Shown piece by piece: positions 41,116 to 44,481 of a stretch of DNA of 44,481 bases; the first letter of the stretch is position 1, and each line of letters starts with the position of its first letter. Both the position numbers and the translations under genes were made by a program. The stretch spans positions 1 through 44,481 of the forward strand of contig NZ_WQNE01000048.1 of NCBI RefSeq assembly GCF_009759665.1, given 5' to 3'. The notes beneath the pieces are model-generated. The model ran no database searches, was not told the DNA's origin, and saw only the letters and a list, made by a program, of their open reading frames with translations. The DNA comes from Bradyrhizobium cajani. GTDB lineage: Bacteria; Pseudomonadota; Alphaproteobacteria; Rhizobiales; Xanthobacteraceae.

Positions 41116-41266
41116 GAGCTGGGCGCTCCTCCTGCGGCGACGTCGCCCGGCGTATCCGGCGCGTCCCCGAAAACTTCAGGCACAGCTTCGCAGACTTCTC
41201 CTTAACGCCGCCACCGGTTCAGCCGCGACCGGACGCCATGGTAAAGGATTTGCTGCCGCGCTCGAC

Positions 41267-41668
41267 CTACGTCCCGAGCAACGCGTCATAACCCTGCGCG
41301 CTGAACGCCAGCAGACAGAACCCATGCCCGAACGGATCGGCCAGCATGGCGATCCGCCCATAGGGTGCATCGCTTGCGGGGACCTCCAGGATCGCGCCGG
41401 CGCGCAGCGCGCGTTCGACAGCGGCATCGACATCGTCGACGACGACGTCGATATGCAGCGGCGTCCAGTGCCGCTCGTAGCGGCGGCGGTCGCCGCCGGC
41501 GCCCACCGTGCCGGCCCGCTTGGTGAGCAGATACACCGGCGCGGGCCAGCCCAGCAGCTCGACGAAATCGGCGCCGAAGCGGCGGCCGACGGTCAGGCCG
41601 AAGGCGGCGGTGTAGAAGGTGGTGGCGGCTTCGACGTCGGGGACGTCGATGTTGAGGAGGAAGCTCAT
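41267..41668 (-). CDS. VOC (glyoxalase/bleomycin-resistance) family protein
   Basis: A 133-residue single-domain protein of the vicinal oxygen chelate superfamily. MSFLLNIDVPDVEAATTFYT opens the first beta-alpha-beta unit and HIDVVVDDVDAAVERALRAG the second; DPFGHGFCLL closes the fold. The ATG at 41668 has GAGGG 6 bases upstream. Members include dioxygenases, glyoxalases and drug-binding proteins; metal ligands are only partly recognisable here. Which activity it has cannot be said. It is divergent from the methyltransferase gene by 151 bases. Confidence 0.85.
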   Translation of the reverse strand: MSFLLNIDVPDVEAATTFYTAAFGLTVGRRFGADFVELLGWPAPVYLLTKRAGTVGAGGDRRRYERHWTPLHIDVVVDDVDAAVERALRAGAILEVPASDAPYGRIAMLADPFGHGFCLLAFSAQGYDALLGT

Positions 41669-41819
41669 GATGGGCCCTCGTCGGTACTCCGAACCCAAGC
41701 CGCTCTAGCGCAACGCCTCGCCGATGGCCATCAGGCGGAGTGGCGCAGCGGCGACGAATTGCAATGCGGCTCAACGAAGTTACACTCCCCTCACCCGCCG
41801 CGCGCCAGGGAGCCATTGC

Positions 41820-42596
41820 ATGCCCGAACTTCGTTTCGACGATGGTGTCGCCTATGAGCAGATGATGGGGGTCTGGAGCCGGCTGGCCGGCGACGTGTTT
41901 CTCGACTGGCTGAAGCCCGGGCTGGGCCTGCGCTGGATCGACGTCGGCTGTGGCAACGGTGCCTTCACCGAGCTGATCCTGTCGCGCTGCGCCCCTGCCG
42001 AGGTGCAGGGCATCGATCCGTCCGAGGGGCAGCTCGCCTTTGCACGAACGCGGCCGGGGGCACGCGGCGCGCATTTCCAGCAGGGCGATGCGATGGCGCT
42101 GCCGTTCGCGTCGGACAGCTTCGATGCCGCGGTGATGGCCCTGGTCCTCGTCTTCGTGCCCGACCCGGCGAAGGGGATTGCAGAACTGGTGCGGGTGGCG
42201 AGGCCGGGCGGTCTGGTCGCAACCTACATGTGGGACATGCTGGATGGCGGTTTTCCACTCGATCCAATCCTTGCCGAGATGAACGCGATGGGATTGTCGC
42301 CGACACGCCCGCCCCGCATGGAAGCCTCGCGCCTCGATGCGTTGAACGCGTTCTGGACGACAGCGGGGCTGGCGCAGATCGAAACCCGCGAGATCCGCGT
42401 CGAACGGACATTTCGCGATTTCGAAGAGTTTTGGCTGGTGGAGACGAAAGCCCCCTCCATCGCTCCGGTGATGGCAGCGATGCCGCCCGGCGAGATCGCC
42501 ACCTTGCGGCAGCGCGTGCAGGCACGCCTGCCCGCCGGCGCGGATGGCCGCCTCACCTATGGCGCCCGGGCCCACGCGATCAAGGGGCTTGCCTAG
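41820..42596 (+). CDS. Class I SAM-dependent methyltransferase
   Basis: A 258-residue cytoplasmic enzyme with the Rossmann-like methyltransferase fold. Motif I, LRWIDVGCGNGAFTELIL, begins near residue 37; motif II GIDPSEGQLAFAR binds the cofactor ribose; QQGDAMALPFASDSFDAAVM is motif III-IV. It belongs to the broad UbiE/type 11 group of small-molecule methyltransferases. The ATG at 41820 has GGGAG 7-8 bases upstream. No neighbour points to a pathway, so the methyl acceptor is unknown. It is followed after 156 bases by a small membrane protein gene. Confidence 0.9.
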   Translation: MPELRFDDGVAYEQMMGVWSRLAGDVFLDWLKPGLGLRWIDVGCGNGAFTELILSRCAPAEVQGIDPSEGQLAFARTRPGARGAHFQQGDAMALPFASDSFDAAVMALVLVFVPDPAKGIAELVRVARPGGLVATYMWDMLDGGFPLDPILAEMNAMGLSPTRPPRMEASRLDALNAFWTTAGLAQIETREIRVERTFRDFEEFWLVETKAPSIAPVMAAMPPGEIATLRQRVQARLPAGADGRLTYGARAHAIKGLA

Positions 42597-42752
42597 AACG
42601 GCAAATCGACATGTCTCTCGGAATGGTCTGCGAAGATGAAATTGACGTGCATCAAGGGATTGACGCGGCGCCCTTAGGAAGAGATGGAGGACCGGCCCGC
42701 TGCCGTGCGGCGGGCGACAACGCGAGCCACGCAATTTCCCGGAAGGATCGTC

Positions 42753-42926
42753 ATGAACGGCAATCGCTATTACGGCGTCCGCGTCGAGGGCGCGAAATAC
42801 GGCGTGGGCTTCGGCTCGGCGCTCGCCATCGCGATCTCCTACACCAACAACCATTCGATCCTGTGGGCGATCATCCACGGCATCCTGGGCTGGCTCTACG
42901 TCATCTTCGTCGCGCTGTTCCGCTGA
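42753..42926 (+). CDS. Small conserved membrane protein
   Basis: A 57-residue protein with two hydrophobic segments. The first is weak (VGFGSALAIAISYT), the second strong (ILWAIIHGILGWLYVIFVAL), with the NHSILWAIIHGILGW stretch seen in many short bacterial hypotheticals. The ATG at 42753 has GGAAGG 6 bases upstream. The function is unknown; such proteins often sit near the cytoplasmic membrane with no catalytic motif. It lies 30 bases from the stop of the convergent cyclase gene. Confidence 0.8.
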   Translation: MNGNRYYGVRVEGAKYGVGFGSALAIAISYTNNHSILWAIIHGILGWLYVIFVALFR

Positions 42927-42956
42927 TGGCTCACCGGCCGCGCCCGTAGCTCCGCC

Positions 42957-44363
42957 TCACGGGATCTCGTACACCGAAACCTTGTCCGCGATGCCGCTCA
43001 GCGCGACGCTGCGGCGGGTCGGGTTGAGGCCGCCGGCGTCCAGCAACGTCCGCGTCTCCGCGTTGTCGACGACCGCCTCCGTCACCATGATCGCGCGCGA
43101 GGCCGCGAGGCCTTGGACGCGGGAGGCGATGTTCACGGTCTGGCCGAAATAGTCCTGCTGGCCGTTGAGGGTGACGGCAAGGCACGAGCCCTCGTGGATG
43201 CCCATCTTGAGCAGGAGGCCCTGGTGCTGGCGCTGGGCGCCGAGCTCGCTCATGGCTTCGCGCATGCGCATCGCGGCGGCAATGGCGCGGTCGGGCGTCT
43301 CGAAGGTCGCCATCACGGCATCGCCGATGGTCTTGACCACGGCGCCCTGCTCGGAGGCGATGATCTCCTGGAGCAGGCGGAAATGCTCGTTGACGAGATC
43401 GAAGGCGACGAGATCGCCGACATGCTCGTAAAGCCCGGTGGAGTCCTTCAGATCCGAGAACAGGAAGGTCAGACTGAGGATCTTGAGGCGCTGGCCGATC
43501 GCGAGCGTGTCGGTGCGATAGAGATCGCGAAAGGTCTGGTTGGTGAGGAGGCGCTTTGCGGTGAGGCTCGGCTTGCGCCGCGTCAGGAGGTCATCGAGCC
43601 GCTGGCTCATCACCCACACCGCCGGCAGCACGCGGCCATCGGTGCGGTTCTCCAGCGCAAGCCGCAGCGCCCCCGGGCGCAGGCTCACGGCGTCGACGGG
43701 GACCTCGGTCTTGTTGAAGATCAGCGATACGGTCTGGCGCTCGGCCGTCTCCTCGCCCTTCACCTCGATGTACTGCGCCGTGTGGGTCACGGGATCGAAC
43801 ACGATCAGCATCCCCGGCTGCACCTGCAGGGACAGGATGGCGCGCTCGCCCGGCGGCAGGTCGACGGCTTCCAGCGTCAGCTCGCGGATCAGGCCGTCGA
43901 GATCGGGCGGAAGCTCGATCGCCGAGCTCCAGAACACCTGGCGGTAATATTCGGCAAGAGGCAGCTCGTCGGCGTTATGCGCGGCGATCCTGCGCACGCG
44001 CGGGCTGACCGCGAAGGTCACCTCGACCAGATTGTCGAGCGTCGTCTCATAGCCGGCGGCGCAGAAGGCGCAGTGATATTGCGGGCTGTTGACGGTCTTC
44101 AGGCTCTTGTTGGCCGAGAGCACGCCGGCGCAGCTCGGGCACATCACGCTCCAGCTCATCTCGAGGATGCCGAGCCCGACCGCATGCAGCAGCCCCGCGA
44201 TCACCTGCTCCTCGCCGAGGCCGGAAGCCCTCGCCAGATGCAGCGCGTTGATCTTGCACAGCGCATGGTCAGGCCCCTCCCGCACCAAGCGTTCAAGCAT
44301 GTCGACGACGGGCGCGTCGGCCGACTGGCGCAGGACACCGAACAGGGTCTCGATCTCGCTCAT
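42957..44363 (-). CDS. Adenylate/guanylate cyclase-domain protein with zinc ribbon (DUF5939-like)
   Basis: A 468-residue cytoplasmic protein. Residues about 1-75 are helical. A zinc-ribbon-like segment follows: CPSCAGVLSA and YHCAFCAAGYE give two CX2C pairs. A middle domain of about 150 residues precedes the class III cyclase domain (about 295-468). That domain has the first metal aspartate in TFLFSDLKDSTGLYEHVGD, the second in IGDAVMATF, and the transition-state Asn/Arg in GQTVNIASRVQG. Residues choosing ATP or GTP are not clear to me. It would make cAMP or cGMP in response to a redox- or metal-linked input; the trigger is inferred. No operon partner. Confidence 0.88.
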   Translation of the reverse strand: MSEIETLFGVLRQSADAPVVDMLERLVREGPDHALCKINALHLARASGLGEEQVIAGLLHAVGLGILEMSWSVMCPSCAGVLSANKSLKTVNSPQYHCAFCAAGYETTLDNLVEVTFAVSPRVRRIAAHNADELPLAEYYRQVFWSSAIELPPDLDGLIRELTLEAVDLPPGERAILSLQVQPGMLIVFDPVTHTAQYIEVKGEETAERQTVSLIFNKTEVPVDAVSLRPGALRLALENRTDGRVLPAVWVMSQRLDDLLTRRKPSLTAKRLLTNQTFRDLYRTDTLAIGQRLKILSLTFLFSDLKDSTGLYEHVGDLVAFDLVNEHFRLLQEIIASEQGAVVKTIGDAVMATFETPDRAIAAAMRMREAMSELGAQRQHQGLLLKMGIHEGSCLAVTLNGQQDYFGQTVNIASRVQGLAASRAIMVTEAVVDNAETRTLLDAGGLNPTRRSVALSGIADKVSVYEIP

Positions 44364-44481
44364 GCCGTGATCTTACATGGAAGGGGGTGAAGCGGAAATC
44401 CGCGTGCCTTTTAGCTAAGCCTTGTGAGGCGAAGCGCAAGCCGTAGCACTCAATTGCTGCGTCACGGTGATGCGAGTTCGC

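Noticed and set aside
43113..44390. Plus-strand open frame opposite the cyclase gene
   Set aside because: Antisense shadow; the minus strand carries clear cyclase motifs and the plus-strand product has none.

Overview
The window is GC-rich chromosomal DNA of an alphaproteobacterium, most likely Bradyrhizobium or a close relative. The evidence is the gene families present (NDUFA12-type complex I subunit, DUF2155, DUF1236 and BA14K secreted proteins, adenosylcobalamin-dependent NrdJ), the promoter type (GGAAC-N16-CGTT, the EcfG general-stress consensus) and several families of intergenic palindromic repeats of the kind common in Bradyrhizobiaceae. The genus is inferred. No rRNA, tRNA, CRISPR array, phage or insertion sequence was recognised.

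Region 0.3-9.7 kb is mostly housekeeping. dctA, bioY and an aminotransferase lie on the minus strand. A BepA-like M48 protease, a DsbA-like thiol oxidoreductase, a DUF1236 secreted protein and the aroQ-accB-accC group follow on the plus strand. Region 9.7-12.9 kb is a tightly coupled signalling operon behind an EcfG-type promoter: a CHASE3 histidine kinase, a single-domain response regulator and a receiver-HisKA_2 protein, joined by 4-base stop/start overlaps. aat and a convergent DUF2155 gene follow. The block at 14.9-22.1 kb looks accessory. It holds an HSL-type esterase, a BASS transporter, a serine hydrolase, a divergent ampR/class A beta-lactamase pair and a divergent GlxA-type regulator/DJ-1 hydratase pair with a clear operator-like dyad.

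Region 22.5-32.3 kb holds the NDUFA12 subunit, a BA14K protein, a second signalling pair (response regulator plus CHASE3-PAS hybrid kinase), an EamA permease and the large nrdJ gene with degenerate tandem NrdR-like boxes. Region 32.4-44.4 kb is repeat-rich. It carries an AbiEii-like nucleotidyltransferase with an overlapping unknown partner, a lytic transglycosylase and a deleted in-frame remnant of it, small secreted proteins, a phasin-like protein, a mazEF pair whose antitoxin start is frameshifted, a PilZ-XRE fusion, a VOC protein, a methyltransferase and a zinc-ribbon class III cyclase.

Three themes recur. First, three perfect EcfG-type promoters and one near match precede a kinase operon and three genes for secreted proteins, suggesting local general-stress control. 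Second, palindromic repeats repeatedly overlap the stop codons of adjacent genes. Third, several small defence or toxin-like modules are intact, unusual or decaying.
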